A stretch of DNA of 64,000 nucleotides, taken from Kordiimonas aquimaris (GTDB lineage: Bacteria; Pseudomonadota; Alphaproteobacteria; Sphingomonadales; Kordiimonadaceae). Made by a program: the position numbers and the translations under genes. Of the stretch, positions 45,027-53,824 are shown piece by piece. The number at the start of each line of letters is the position of its first letter. Position 1 is the first letter of the stretch. The stretch lies in NCBI RefSeq assembly GCF_025574485.1, contig NZ_JAOBPO010000001.1:131501-195500 (forward strand). Reading direction: 5' to 3'. The notes beneath the pieces were generated by a model that worked only from the letters and a program-made list of their open reading frames with translations, did not search any database and was not told the origin of the DNA.

Positions 45027-45932
45027 CTATTTTCTCAGCAGTGCTTGTTGGCGTGCTTGTATGGGCACGATTTCGTCTGTATCAGCAGGCTTGAACATAA
45101 CGCGTGACCATGCCGGAATCGAGCGTGTTATCCAGACATTGCCGCCAATAACTGAATTTTTACCGATAATAGTGTCACCGCCAAGGATAGTTGCACCCGC
45201 ATAGATCACAACATTGTCTTCAATGGTGGGATGGCGTTTTTTGGCACGGTGTTCCCGATCAACACGAAGGGCGCCAAGTGTTACCCCTTGGTAAATTTTA
45301 ACATTATCACCGATAACTGTTGTTTGCCCAATCACTACACCAGTGCCGTGATCAATAAACAAAGACCGGCCAATTTGAGCGCCAGGGTGAATATCAATGC
45401 CGGTTTTTTGGTGCGCATATTCTGTGATCATGCGCGGCAGTAACGGCACGCTTCGGTCCGACAAGGCATGCGCAATGCGGTAAGCAACCACAGCAAAAAA
45501 ACCGGGATAACAAAGGATAACTTCTTCAATAGACTGCGCAGCAGGGTCTCCCTGCATTAGGGCGCGTGCATCCGCGTGGCATGCGTCCGCAATCTTCACA
45601 AGATCAGACATAAACCCTTTGACCAGCAACACAGTGCAATCAATGTCTTCCTGATTTCGGCAAAGTGGTTCAACCAAATCATGAAATGCGTCTTCAAGCG
45701 CTGTGAGACGTTCTTCCAGTGTTGCACTAAGCTCGTCTGCCGCCGCATGATGAGGAAACAGTACCGCGACTGTTTGCTTCAACAAGCCACCAATCTTCTT
45801 AAGCGAGATACCTGATAGGTCATTATATTGCTGATGGTGCGTACGCAATCTGTCAGCAATTGTTTCAATTGTAGATGGGCTTTCTTCGAGCTGCGGCATG
45901 GGCTGTCTCCTCGCTACTCTTAGTTTAAGCAC
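45027..45932 (-). CDS. cysE: Serine O-acetyltransferase (EpsC/CysE-type)
   Basis: The 301-residue protein has a helical N-terminal part (residues 1-150) and a left-handed beta-helix hexapeptide domain: PRMITEYAHQKTGIDIHPGAQIGRSLFIDHGTGVVIGQT, IYQGVTLGA, and TIGKNSVIGGNVWI. It transfers acetyl from acetyl-CoA to serine. The longer N-terminal region matches the EpsC-type subfamily. It heads the cysE-cysK pair. The end is not the classical cysE tail that binds CysK (a C-terminal Ile), as it ends LLRK. Confidence 0.92.
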   Translation of the reverse strand: MLKLRVARRQPMPQLEESPSTIETIADRLRTHHQQYNDLSGISLKKIGGLLKQTVAVLFPHHAAADELSATLEERLTALEDAFHDLVEPLCRNQEDIDCTVLLVKGFMSDLVKIADACHADARALMQGDPAAQSIEEVILCYPGFFAVVAYRIAHALSDRSVPLLPRMITEYAHQKTGIDIHPGAQIGRSLFIDHGTGVVIGQTTVIGDNVKIYQGVTLGALRVDREHRAKKRHPTIEDNVVIYAGATILGGDTIIGKNSVIGGNVWITRSIPAWSRVMFKPADTDEIVPIQARQQALLRK

Positions 45933-46022
45933 GAAAGATGTAACTACAAGCCCTGAGCAGACGAGATTTTCTTCACGTTTTCGGGAGAAAACTTATCTGA
46001 AATCGTAAAATGATAATAAAAA

Positions 46023-46796
46023 CTATATCGAATGACGCAATGCGTCGGCATCATCCTGTAAAAGGTGCCCGTATCCTGCATCACGGATCAAATCATTACT
46101 TTTAACTACGACTTCTTCGTGGATGCGCTTCATAAAGTCTTCTTTTGACAAACCTTCAGGGAGGGGTTCGCCAATCTGAAAAACTGCGGTACCAGCCCGA
46201 TGCCAAAACCCACGCGTCCAAAAAACACCCGTATTTGTCGCAACCGGATACACTTTCAGGCCTGCATCTTTATACAGATAATATGCACCGCTTTTCAGCC
46301 GCTTGGATGTTCCGATCGCAACGCGTGTCGCTTGCGGATAAACAATCAAAGGTCTTTCATATTCACGCATATGGTCTGCGACAGACTGCATTCCTTTGTG
46401 TGCAGTTTTGGACTTACGGTCAATTTTTATGACTTTAATCTTGGTCAAAATAGAGCCAATAAAAGGCAAGGAAAACAGCTCTTTTTTCGCCAGCGCGGTC
46501 ACATCACTACGTAGTAAATATGTCAGCATGGGATCCATATTGCTTTGGTGCGCCGCGGCAATGATAAGTGCACCATCTTTAGGTAAACGCTCAGTAAATC
46601 TATGTTCATGGCGAATACCTGCAAAAATGCGTGCAATCCACACAGAACCCGCAGAGAACCAGTAAACACCTCGGCGCACAGGTGCATCCGTCTTTGCAAA
46701 ACAAAGTGGTGCAACCACCAATCCGCAAAAAATTAGAGTAAAGGGGTAAAAAACAATGTTGAAAAAAATGGAGCGAATACGATCTGAAACTTTCAC
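46023..46796 (-). CDS. plsC: 1-acyl-sn-glycerol-3-phosphate acyltransferase
   Basis: The 257-residue protein has an N-terminal membrane segment, the acyltransferase catalytic motif HQSNMDPM (HxxxxD), and the substrate motif YPQATRVAIG (in place of the usual FPEGTR). It adds the second acyl chain to lysophosphatidic acid in phospholipid synthesis. The Pro-Gln-Ala-Thr-Arg form is a known variant. It stands apart from cysE by 90 bp on the same strand. Confidence 0.88.
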   Translation of the reverse strand: MKVSDRIRSIFFNIVFYPFTLIFCGLVVAPLCFAKTDAPVRRGVYWFSAGSVWIARIFAGIRHEHRFTERLPKDGALIIAAAHQSNMDPMLTYLLRSDVTALAKKELFSLPFIGSILTKIKVIKIDRKSKTAHKGMQSVADHMREYERPLIVYPQATRVAIGTSKRLKSGAYYLYKDAGLKVYPVATNTGVFWTRGFWHRAGTAVFQIGEPLPEGLSKEDFMKRIHEEVVVKSNDLIRDAGYGHLLQDDADALRHSI

Positions 46797-46944
46797 ATCA
46801 ACACCCTATACCTTGCCATCAAAACCAGCTTTGCAGCTCTCAAATTCACTTTTACAGTCAAATGCCATTATATGCTGCTTTTACACAAGATAAAAATCCG
46901 CTAGCCTTTACTGAATCGAAAATCACTTCAAAGGAATTAAGCAC

Positions 46945-47298
46945 GTGACTGAAAATACAGCGGACAACAAAAGAGGTGATGACAGGCTTCCGGTTTTATG
47001 GACAGGCCGCCTGACCACAGACGACGATAAAGAGTTCACATGCAAGGTGCGCGATGTTTCGCTGGCAGGTACACTCATATCAACCGATGCTTCGCTTGAA
47101 CTCGGTGAACGACTGCTTCTAGAAATTGATGAACTCGGTGAATTTGCTGTTGAGGTAAAATGGTCAGGTTCAGATCAACTTGGCCTCCTTATTTTGGCTG
47201 GCCCTGATCTTATGTTGAAAAAATTTGCCGAAGGTGCCGGTAGCGAAACCTCGAACAAGCCCATTATTGTTGACGGGGACCCATTAGCCGGAAATTGA
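46945..47298 (+). CDS. PilZ-domain protein
   Basis: The 117-residue protein is a small PilZ domain. RGDDR (RxxxR) and DVSLAG (D/NxSxxG), the two cyclic-di-GMP-binding motifs, are both present with normal spacing. It is probably a c-di-GMP receptor acting on motility or surface polymer synthesis. The start is GTG at 46945 with AAAGGAA upstream. No partner lies adjacent, though the chemoreceptor and polysaccharide locus are within 7 kb. Confidence 0.85.
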   Translation: MTENTADNKRGDDRLPVLWTGRLTTDDDKEFTCKVRDVSLAGTLISTDASLELGERLLLEIDELGEFAVEVKWSGSDQLGLLILAGPDLMLKKFAEGAGSETSNKPIIVDGDPLAGN

Positions 47299-47336
47299 AG
47301 CCTTGCCACATAGAACGACAGCAAGATAACAAACCG

Positions 47337-48098
47337 CTAGATAGTGATAGGTCTGTTATCACTATCAACGGCCACCATGATAAAATCGCTTTTACCGCAC
47401 AAGCGGCGATCACCAGAGTAAAGATCTTCCGCATGGATCGTCACCTCGCACACTAGCGAGGTTCTGCCCTTATATTTAACACGACCAGACAAGTCTATTA
47501 TCTCGCCTTCATTGGCTGATGCTACAAAGTCTGTTCTTTGACACCCTGCCATAACAAAAACTTTTCGGGCGTAGCGTGTTGCTGTTATGAAAGCTGCTTT
47601 CCCCATCATAGCCAAAGCGTTGCCGCCAAATAACGTTCCATAATGATTGGTTTGATCAGCAAACACCATTTCGATACAGCGACATAAAATATCATCCGAC
47701 GACTCGGTTACCACAGCCTTATCAAGTGAAGGTAATGCTGCCGCCTGCTTGTCTGGTGATACCATGTTGAAGGCACCAGTTGTGCAATGTACTTTTTCTC
47801 CACTAAGCAGGTCTTCAGCGAACATATCAACTTCAACCGAAAGCGAACGTGTACCCGCACGTACAACTTTTGCTGCAAAATCAATGATGTTTCCTCTAGC
47901 GGCAGCCTCATTGAAGTCAATGCGCTCGCACGATGCTGTGACAAAACTACGCCGTCCAAAACGGGTCGCAGCAACAAATGCAACCTTATCCATATGAGAA
48001 AGCGCTGTACCACCAAACAAAGTATCATGGTGATTTGTTTCACCGGGAAATACTATGTCAACGTAATGCGTTACATCGTTCGAACAGGTTCGCATCAT
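47337..48098 (-). CDS. Double-hotdog acyl-CoA thioesterase
   Basis: The 253-residue protein holds two hotdog domains of the YciA/ACOT type: NHHDTLFGGTALSHMDKVAFV in the first half and NHYGTLFGGNALAMMGKAAFI in the second. The catalytic Asp of the first helix is kept in HMDK but replaced by Gly in MMGK, so one site is probably inactive or complemented by the other, as in related double-hotdog enzymes. It hydrolyses acyl-CoAs. The frame is open to 48122; ATG 48098 or 48095 is the likely start. It follows the HI0933-type gene by 66 bp. Confidence 0.88.
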   Translation of the reverse strand: MMRTCSNDVTHYVDIVFPGETNHHDTLFGGTALSHMDKVAFVAATRFGRRSFVTASCERIDFNEAAARGNIIDFAAKVVRAGTRSLSVEVDMFAEDLLSGEKVHCTTGAFNMVSPDKQAAALPSLDKAVVTESSDDILCRCIEMVFADQTNHYGTLFGGNALAMMGKAAFITATRYARKVFVMAGCQRTDFVASANEGEIIDLSGRVKYKGRTSLVCEVTIHAEDLYSGDRRLCGKSDFIMVAVDSDNRPITI

Positions 48099-48164
48099 TT
48101 CATCCTCAATAAAAAAAGCCAAACCAATATAATCAGTACGGCAGCATTTACTAACAATTGCAGA

Positions 48165-49358
48165 TCAAACGGCCTGGCCAGCAGCATGTCCGCTAGCCCA
48201 CGCCCACTGAAAGTTATAGCCACCTAACCAACCAGTGACATCGACGCATTCACCAATAAAGTAAAGCCCCGGCACTTTTTTAACTTCCATAGTTTTTGAT
48301 GACAAAGCGTCAGTGGCAACACCGCCCTTGGTTACCTCCGCTTTGCCAAAACCTTCAGTACCCACTGGTTTCAAACGCCAATCTCCAACGCGTCTTGCCA
48401 CATTGTCCAGGCTCGCGTTCGATAATTCCGCCATTTTCCCAGGCCAATCACTCGTGACCTGCTCCGCTAAGCGACTTGGTAGCTTTTCTGACAACACCGT
48501 TTTTAGTGTAGATGATGCATATGTATCTCTTGCTGATATCAACCAAGACTTCACATCAGTTTCATCAGGTAATAAATTGACCTTAATTACATCACTCGGG
48601 CACCAGTATGAGGATACCTGCAAAATCGCCGGACCACTGAGGCCACGGTGTGTAAACAAGCTGTTTTCACGAAATGATGGATGTTCTTTATTATCGGCAA
48701 CGGCAACATGCGTATCCACTGCAACGCCTGCCAATTCTTTCATTGCCTGAACATCGCTCTCGCCGAAGGTAAGTGGTACAAGCGCAGGACGCGGCTCAAC
48801 AATGCGCAAACCAAATTGCCGCGCAAGCTTATAGCCAAAATCGGTTGCCCCCATCTTGGGAATGGAAGCACCGCCTGTAGCAACAACAAGCTGATGTGCC
48901 TCTATCGCCTTCTGACCTACTGAAAGCAAAAACCCCCGGTCTGTTTTTTCAACATTTGAAACTTCGGTTTCTAAACTCACTGAAACACCAACCTTGGCGC
49001 ACTCATCCAGCAAAACCTGCAAAATCGCTTTAGCGCCTTGATCGCAAAAAAGCTGCCCTAATGTTTTTTCATGCCATGTCAAACCATACGATGCGATAAG
49101 ATTCATAAAATCCCACTGCGTATAACGACTAAGTGCTGACTTGGCAAAATGAGGATTCTCGGAGATATACGCCGAAGCCGTAACAGCTTCATTGGTGAAA
49201 TTACATCTTCCGCCACCTGAAATCAGGATCTTTGCACCCGGTTTCTTGTTTCGTTCAATCAACAAAACAGTTTTACCACGCGCCGCAGCGGTGGATGCGC
49301 ACATTAAACCAGCGGCACCCGCACCCAACACCACTACATCGTAGGCTTCAATTTTCAT
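48165..49358 (-). CDS. HI0933/YhiN-family FAD-dependent oxidoreductase
   Basis: The 397-residue protein has the N-terminal dinucleotide motif VVLGAGAAGLMCAS and the family signatures RNKKPGAKILISGGGRCNFTNE, HEKTLGQLFCDQ and FAD-contact segment GLYFIGECVDVTGWLGGYNFQWAWASGHAAG. This TIGR00275 family has unknown substrates. Full length is kept. It leads a probable two-gene unit with the thioesterase downstream. Confidence 0.9.
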   Translation of the reverse strand: MKIEAYDVVVLGAGAAGLMCASTAAARGKTVLLIERNKKPGAKILISGGGRCNFTNEAVTASAYISENPHFAKSALSRYTQWDFMNLIASYGLTWHEKTLGQLFCDQGAKAILQVLLDECAKVGVSVSLETEVSNVEKTDRGFLLSVGQKAIEAHQLVVATGGASIPKMGATDFGYKLARQFGLRIVEPRPALVPLTFGESDVQAMKELAGVAVDTHVAVADNKEHPSFRENSLFTHRGLSGPAILQVSSYWCPSDVIKVNLLPDETDVKSWLISARDTYASSTLKTVLSEKLPSRLAEQVTSDWPGKMAELSNASLDNVARRVGDWRLKPVGTEGFGKAEVTKGGVATDALSSKTMEVKKVPGLYFIGECVDVTGWLGGYNFQWAWASGHAAGQAV

Positions 49359-49658
49359 TCGACATGTCCAATTGACGTATACTTACGCGTATCTTGCCCA
49401 TTTATCATTCTTTATCCGAAACAAAAGAGAAAAAGCGCACCAAACGCTCTTTAGCTTCATAAATACAACCAACCAGCTGTATTTAAACAGTTTTGTCGCT
49501 CCATTTAACTGTGGACGGTGCTCAGACCATCAAAAAAAATTAAAACATTCCGCAGTTTCTTCAGCGCTTTTAAGATTCGTTAACCGCCCTATGCGATAAA
49601 TCTTTTGGTAAATTTTATGCGATTCTCAAATGACGGCACGATAGGGGAACATTTAACA

Positions 49659-51929
49659 ATGACTACACAAGAAGACACAGCAAAAATGCGACTGTTTAGC
49701 ATCAGGAATTTGCTGCTCGCCGTAACAACTTTATTGATGATTGTAGTTATTGTCCTTAGTGCTTCTCAGGTTTTTCAAGCATTAGATGCAAAAAATAAAG
49801 CCAATCGCGCGCTTGAGCTCAATGATTTGGTCGATAATATGGTGCAATTCAAACTTGCACTAGCAGATGAACGGCTTTTTACCAGCCTAAGTTACGGCTA
49901 CAAAACATCAGTGCCAAGCCAGCAGATTACACAAATTGAAATTAACAGGAATGTTGTCGCTGATGCTTATGACAATATTGTTCTAGGGCTCGCAAATTTA
50001 CCTGAGTTTGACTTCAAAACTGATAATGAAAGCAAACATGGTCAGGCTTCTGTTGATTTCAAAAAAGCCGTTAACAAACTGAAAACCTCATATGCGGCAT
50101 ACACCGAACAACATGCCACAACTGATTCTGACCTAGAGGATGATGGTACAGATAACGATGTGTCCAACGCTGGCAAAGCGACAAGCTCTGTTACTGACCT
50201 AATCGACGTGACCGCAGAAATACGTGGTGAAATAGAGTCCAACTATGATTTTGGTAATGACCGCATTAGCACAGTTAATCGGCTGAAAACGCAATTATGG
50301 GTGATGCTTGAGTATGCTAGCCGTGAAGCCGCTTCCTTAAGTGAAAACATTGCTTCAATGGAACCAATTGGCGACATTAAAGCAAGCACAAGCCAACGAT
50401 ATACAGGCATTGGTCAAGGCGCATGGGAGCAGGTAAAATATGTTGCTATGTCTGCCTCTGCGACAGCGGAAATTTCCCAGCAGCTAAGTAAAATTCAAGA
50501 CATATTCTTTACTGAATTTGAAACTGCCCGTTTCGACCTTTATGACACATCTGTCTATGCCGAAGAGGATGGTGAGGAAACCGTAGATTACGGCATGAGC
50601 CCGGACGAATGGATTACACTTGCACGCGAATCTAACGAACCCGTTTCAATGATGGTTCGCCGCGCCGATAGTCTTGCCAAAGAACTCAATGACCGTGCGG
50701 TATCAACAGCAAACTCCAGCGTTATCACTGCAGCAACACTGATGGTGTTATCACTTGCTATTGGCGGACTGGCACTGTGGGTTGTAATGCTCCGCGTAGT
50801 GAGACCTGTTAACCAATTATCAGATACAATGATCGTACTTGCAGGCGGCAACTTGGATGCAGAAATACCAAATACGGACCGCGACGATGAAGTTGGCGAT
50901 ATGGCTAAATCTGTACAAGTGTTTAAAGAAAACGCCATTGAACGTCAGGCAATGGAAGCTCAGCAACGCGAGCGCGAGGAAGAAGAACGCGAACGTGCAG
51001 AAGAAGCTGAAGCACAAAAACGCGAAGAAGAAGAAGAACGCCGCATAGTGGAAGAACAGCGTGCTGAAGAAGCGCGACAGGAACGCCGTCAAGCAATGCT
51101 TGAGCTGGCAGATAAATTCGAAGCATCTGTCATGGCCGTTGTTGAAGGTGTTTCGAATTCAGCTTCCGAGATGGAAAATGCGGCGCGCGGGCTGTCAGAC
51201 ACGGCAGCCGATACATCACAGAAATCAGATGTTGTGTCTAATGCGGCGCAGCAAGCAAGCTCTAATGCACAAATGGTTGCAAGCGCTGCCGAGGAGCTTT
51301 CGAGCTCAGTAAGAGAAATCACTGGCCAAACTAATCAGTCTAGTGCTGCCGCACGCGATGCCGTATCTCGCACTGATAATGCCGGTAAAGATGTTGCTGA
51401 ACTTGTAGACGCTGCACAGAAAATCGGTGACGTTGTTAAATTAATTAATGATATCGCTGAACAGACGAACCTGCTTGCGCTTAATGCCACTATTGAAGCC
51501 GCCCGGGCCGGCGATGCAGGAAAAGGTTTTGCTGTTGTTGCTAGCGAAGTGAAATCACTGGCCAACCAAACGGCCAAGGCGACCCAGGAAATCAGTGAAC
51601 AAGTTGATGGTATGCAACGAGCAACCAATCTCGCCGTAAACGCCATGGATGACATCAAAAATATCATTAGCGATATCGAATCAACGTCTGTATCGATTGC
51701 ATCTGCTGTTGAAGAACAAGACGCGTCTACGCAAGAAATTGCACGCAATGTATCTGAGGTATCAACAGGTACGGAAGAGGTGACCTCAAACATTCATGCT
51801 GTGAACCAAGGCGCAACGACAACTGGCTCTGCGGCAACAGAGGTGCTGTCAGCGGCACAAATCCTTACACAGCAATCAACTGATTTACGCCATCAGGTTG
51901 AAAGTTTCCTTGCAACAATTCGTGCATAG
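49659..51929 (+). CDS. Methyl-accepting chemotaxis protein
   Basis: The 756-residue protein has a membrane segment (residues 19-38), a periplasmic helical sensor of about 320 residues, a second membrane segment (about 358-385), HAMP, a very charged Glu/Arg-rich coil (436-490), and a signalling domain with the hairpin tip [23 protein letters not shown]. It should report an extracellular signal to CheA/CheW. The ATG at 49659 follows GGGGAA; the frame is open to 49605. The large sensor domain has no recognised ligand class. A terminator follows. No other chemotaxis gene is in the window; the 300-bp upstream gap shows nothing else. Confidence 0.93.
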   Translation: MTTQEDTAKMRLFSIRNLLLAVTTLLMIVVIVLSASQVFQALDAKNKANRALELNDLVDNMVQFKLALADERLFTSLSYGYKTSVPSQQITQIEINRNVVADAYDNIVLGLANLPEFDFKTDNESKHGQASVDFKKAVNKLKTSYAAYTEQHATTDSDLEDDGTDNDVSNAGKATSSVTDLIDVTAEIRGEIESNYDFGNDRISTVNRLKTQLWVMLEYASREAASLSENIASMEPIGDIKASTSQRYTGIGQGAWEQVKYVAMSASATAEISQQLSKIQDIFFTEFETARFDLYDTSVYAEEDGEETVDYGMSPDEWITLARESNEPVSMMVRRADSLAKELNDRAVSTANSSVITAATLMVLSLAIGGLALWVVMLRVVRPVNQLSDTMIVLAGGNLDAEIPNTDRDDEVGDMAKSVQVFKENAIERQAMEAQQREREEEERERAEEAEAQKREEEEERRIVEEQRAEEARQERRQAMLELADKFEASVMAVVEGVSNSASEMENAARGLSDTAADTSQKSDVVSNAAQQASSNAQMVASAAEELSSSVREITGQTNQSSAAARDAVSRTDNAGKDVAELVDAAQKIGDVVKLINDIAEQTNLLALNATIEAARAGDAGKGFAVVASEVKSLANQTAKATQEISEQVDGMQRATNLAVNAMDDIKNIISDIESTSVSIASAVEEQDASTQEIARNVSEVSTGTEEVTSNIHAVNQGATTTGSAATEVLSAAQILTQQSTDLRHQVESFLATIRA

Positions 51930-51938
51930 ATAAGCAAA

Positions 51939-51990
51939 CCCTCAATATAGCCCTTAAGAATAGGAGTGCTGACACTCTTTTTCTTGAGGG
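51939..51990 (+). terminator. Nested hairpin terminator after the chemoreceptor gene
   Basis: An inner stem GAGTG/CACTC (51964-51968 and 51973-51977, loop CTGA) is followed by TTTTT (51978-51982). An outer inverted repeat CCCTCAA/TTGAGGG (51939-51945 and 51984-51990) encloses it. The block starts 9 bp after the chemoreceptor stop. Confidence 0.75.
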
Positions 51991-52093
51991 CACGGCACCT
52001 CAATCATTAGGCTTGCCATCAAACCAAACATAGCTATAGTGCGGGCGCTCAAGACATGCCATTCGGCATAATTGAGAATCACATTTGTGGTAT

Positions 52094-52183
52094 GGAGTCG
52101 TGGCCGAGTGGTTTAAGGCGCACGCCTGGAAAGCGTGTTGGGTGGCAACGCCCTCGAGGGTTCGAATCCGTCCGACTCCGCCA
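52094..52183 (+). tRNA. tRNA-Ser (anticodon GGA)
   Basis: The 90 bases fold as a class II tRNA. Acceptor GGAGTCG pairs with CGACTCC, the anticodon stem CACGC/GCGTG holds loop CTGGAAA (anticodon GGA), a long variable arm follows, the T arm carries GGTTCGAATCC, and CCA is encoded. It decodes UCC and UCU. Confidence 0.97.
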
Positions 52184-52517
52184 CTTACCTTCCTTGAGAA
52201 CTACATTTAAATCACCACTCTGTGCTAGCCAGAGGTGTGCTTAACTGATTTACCATTCATCATGGGCAAATCCCGTTTAAAACCGTCAGATCACAGCTAA
52301 CCCAATCAGACGAGATACACGCCAAATTTATCTTATACCTGCTGTCTGATTGTCAAATATCGCTCAATGCAAGAACCTACAACGTCGCCCTCGCACATAG
52401 GGCTTACCCCAAAATCCAGTTTTTTACACATCTAGTGAACCATATTCGCATACGCGCCGTCCTATCTCGTACTTAAAAGAAAACTTAAAAAGCAAAACGA
52501 CAACGAGGAGATATAAA
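52184..52517. other. Intergenic stretch between tRNA-Ser and the RTX gene
   Basis: This 334-bp stretch shows no ORF resembling a protein, no integrase trace and no second copy of the tRNA 3' end. Its end carries the good ribosome-binding site GAGGAG of the RTX gene. A promoter for that gene must lie here, but I cannot place it. Confidence 0.4.
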
Positions 52518-53417
52518 ATGATTTGGTTCAATATCCTGAAAATTTTCCTTCAGAACAATAGTGGGTTTGTCAATGGCTCCCAGTGGGGGGACATACTGAA
52601 TGGTAGTAATGGGGATGAATTCATTGTCGGAGGTGGTAGCGGAGACATCATTCGTGGTTTCAGCGGTAATGACCTGATTGTTGGTGGCGGTTTCTCTGAC
52701 GGCGACATTAATCAAACAGTGTCTTTCTTTGGCCACCACGCAAGTCACCATGTGATAAACAACCTGAAACAAGACGGAGATGACCTTCTGGTTGGCGGCT
52801 ATGGTCATGACACTATTATTGGCGCCGGGTGGCATGATGGTTTGGTTGAAGATAATGGCAAGTTTGAATTAGGTGAAGTTGTCGCAGCGCCATTTGATCC
52901 AGATTTAACGCATCATTCAAATAGCAACGTCATCTACGCAGGGCCAGGTAATGATCTAGCTGTCGGAGCAAACTTTGCAGATATCATAGAAGGAAGTCGC
53001 GGTAACGATAAGATATACGGCTTAGGCGGACATGATATTTTAAATGGAGGTTCGTCTGATACATCAAATAATTATTATGATGAAAACGACACAATTGATG
53101 GCGGCAGCGGCGATGACCTGATCATTGGTGGTTCTGGCAATGATTTTATGACTGGTGGACAAGGAAGCGATATCTTTTCGTTTGGTAAATATTTTGGCCG
53201 AGATGAAATCTCTGATTTTGGTATCTCAAAAGAAGATCAAGACAAGCTTGATTTATCCGACATTGATGGCCTTTCTCTATCAAACATCATGGCAAGCGCA
53301 ACCTACAACGATGAAGGAACTACCTTAAACATTAGCGTTCATGGCACGATCACACTTTTAGGTATTGATCAAATTCAGTTGGAAGAGCTTGCAGATGCCG
53401 GACAAATATTACTATAG
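52518..53417 (+). CDS. RTX-repeat Ca2+-binding secreted protein
   Basis: The 299-residue protein is made mainly of degenerate Gly/Asp-rich nonapeptides (GGxGxDxxx): GGGSGDIIRGFSGNDLI, DDLLVGGYGHDTI, GNDKIYGLGGHDIL, GDDLIIGGSGNDFMTGGQGSD. The C-terminus resembles an uncleaved type I secretion signal with DKLDLSDIDGLS and a hydrophobic end. There is no Sec signal. It should fold on Ca2+ outside the cell and lack an enzymatic domain. The genes for its export are not in the window. Position beside polysaccharide genes suggests a matrix role. Confidence 0.85.
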   Translation: MIWFNILKIFLQNNSGFVNGSQWGDILNGSNGDEFIVGGGSGDIIRGFSGNDLIVGGGFSDGDINQTVSFFGHHASHHVINNLKQDGDDLLVGGYGHDTIIGAGWHDGLVEDNGKFELGEVVAAPFDPDLTHHSNSNVIYAGPGNDLAVGANFADIIEGSRGNDKIYGLGGHDILNGGSSDTSNNYYDENDTIDGGSGDDLIIGGSGNDFMTGGQGSDIFSFGKYFGRDEISDFGISKEDQDKLDLSDIDGLSLSNIMASATYNDEGTTLNISVHGTITLLGIDQIQLEELADAGQILL

Positions 53418-53437
53418 CGCATTGTTAATTCATTACC

Positions 53438-53824
53438 CTACTGCACCCGAGCTTCCACTTGAATATGAGAGGTTTCAATAGGAACAGTAACTTCCCCTGC
53501 GTTTTTGCTTGAATAAAATGGGGTTTGCCACTCAATTAGCGCCAGATCATCAACCCATACAGTTGTAGCCTCATCACTTACAGCGTTTGCCTCGAACACA
53601 ATACGATAACTACGTGTACCTACGCGTGGACTATCAAATGGTATCTCTATGGGTTGCCTGGTACCAGAACGCACACGGACTGTTGCGAGTGGTACTTTTG
53701 GATTCTCTATAAGAGCATCACTTAAACCATCGCGCGTTCCGCGACGCTGCATAAAGAAAATAAGCTCAACGTCATGTTCCGCTATAATTTTTGCAGCAAT
53801 TGAAGTCGGGTTACCAGCCTTCAT
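53438..53824 (-). CDS. Small ORF resembling an isolated C-terminal beta-sandwich domain
   Basis: The 128-residue ORF has no signal peptide or recognised full domain. It starts mid-strand in character and ends in a beta-rich pattern (SYRIVFEANAVSDEATTVWVDDLALIEWQ) like the final domain of carbohydrate-binding or jelly-roll proteins. Its ATG overlaps the stop of the kinase gene (TGATG), so it is translationally coupled. It may be the remnant of a larger gene or a genuine small partner. It converges on the RTX gene, with 20 bp between stops. Confidence 0.55.
   Translation of the reverse strand: MKAGNPTSIAAKIIAEHDVELIFFMQRRGTRDGLSDALIENPKVPLATVRVRSGTRQPIEIPFDSPRVGTRSYRIVFEANAVSDEATTVWVDDLALIEWQTPFYSSKNAGEVTVPIETSHIQVEARVQ

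Noticed and set aside
50940-51090. Repetitive GAA/GAG-rich stretch as a possible microsatellite
   Set aside because: It is explained by the Glu/Arg coil codons of the chemoreceptor and is in frame throughout.
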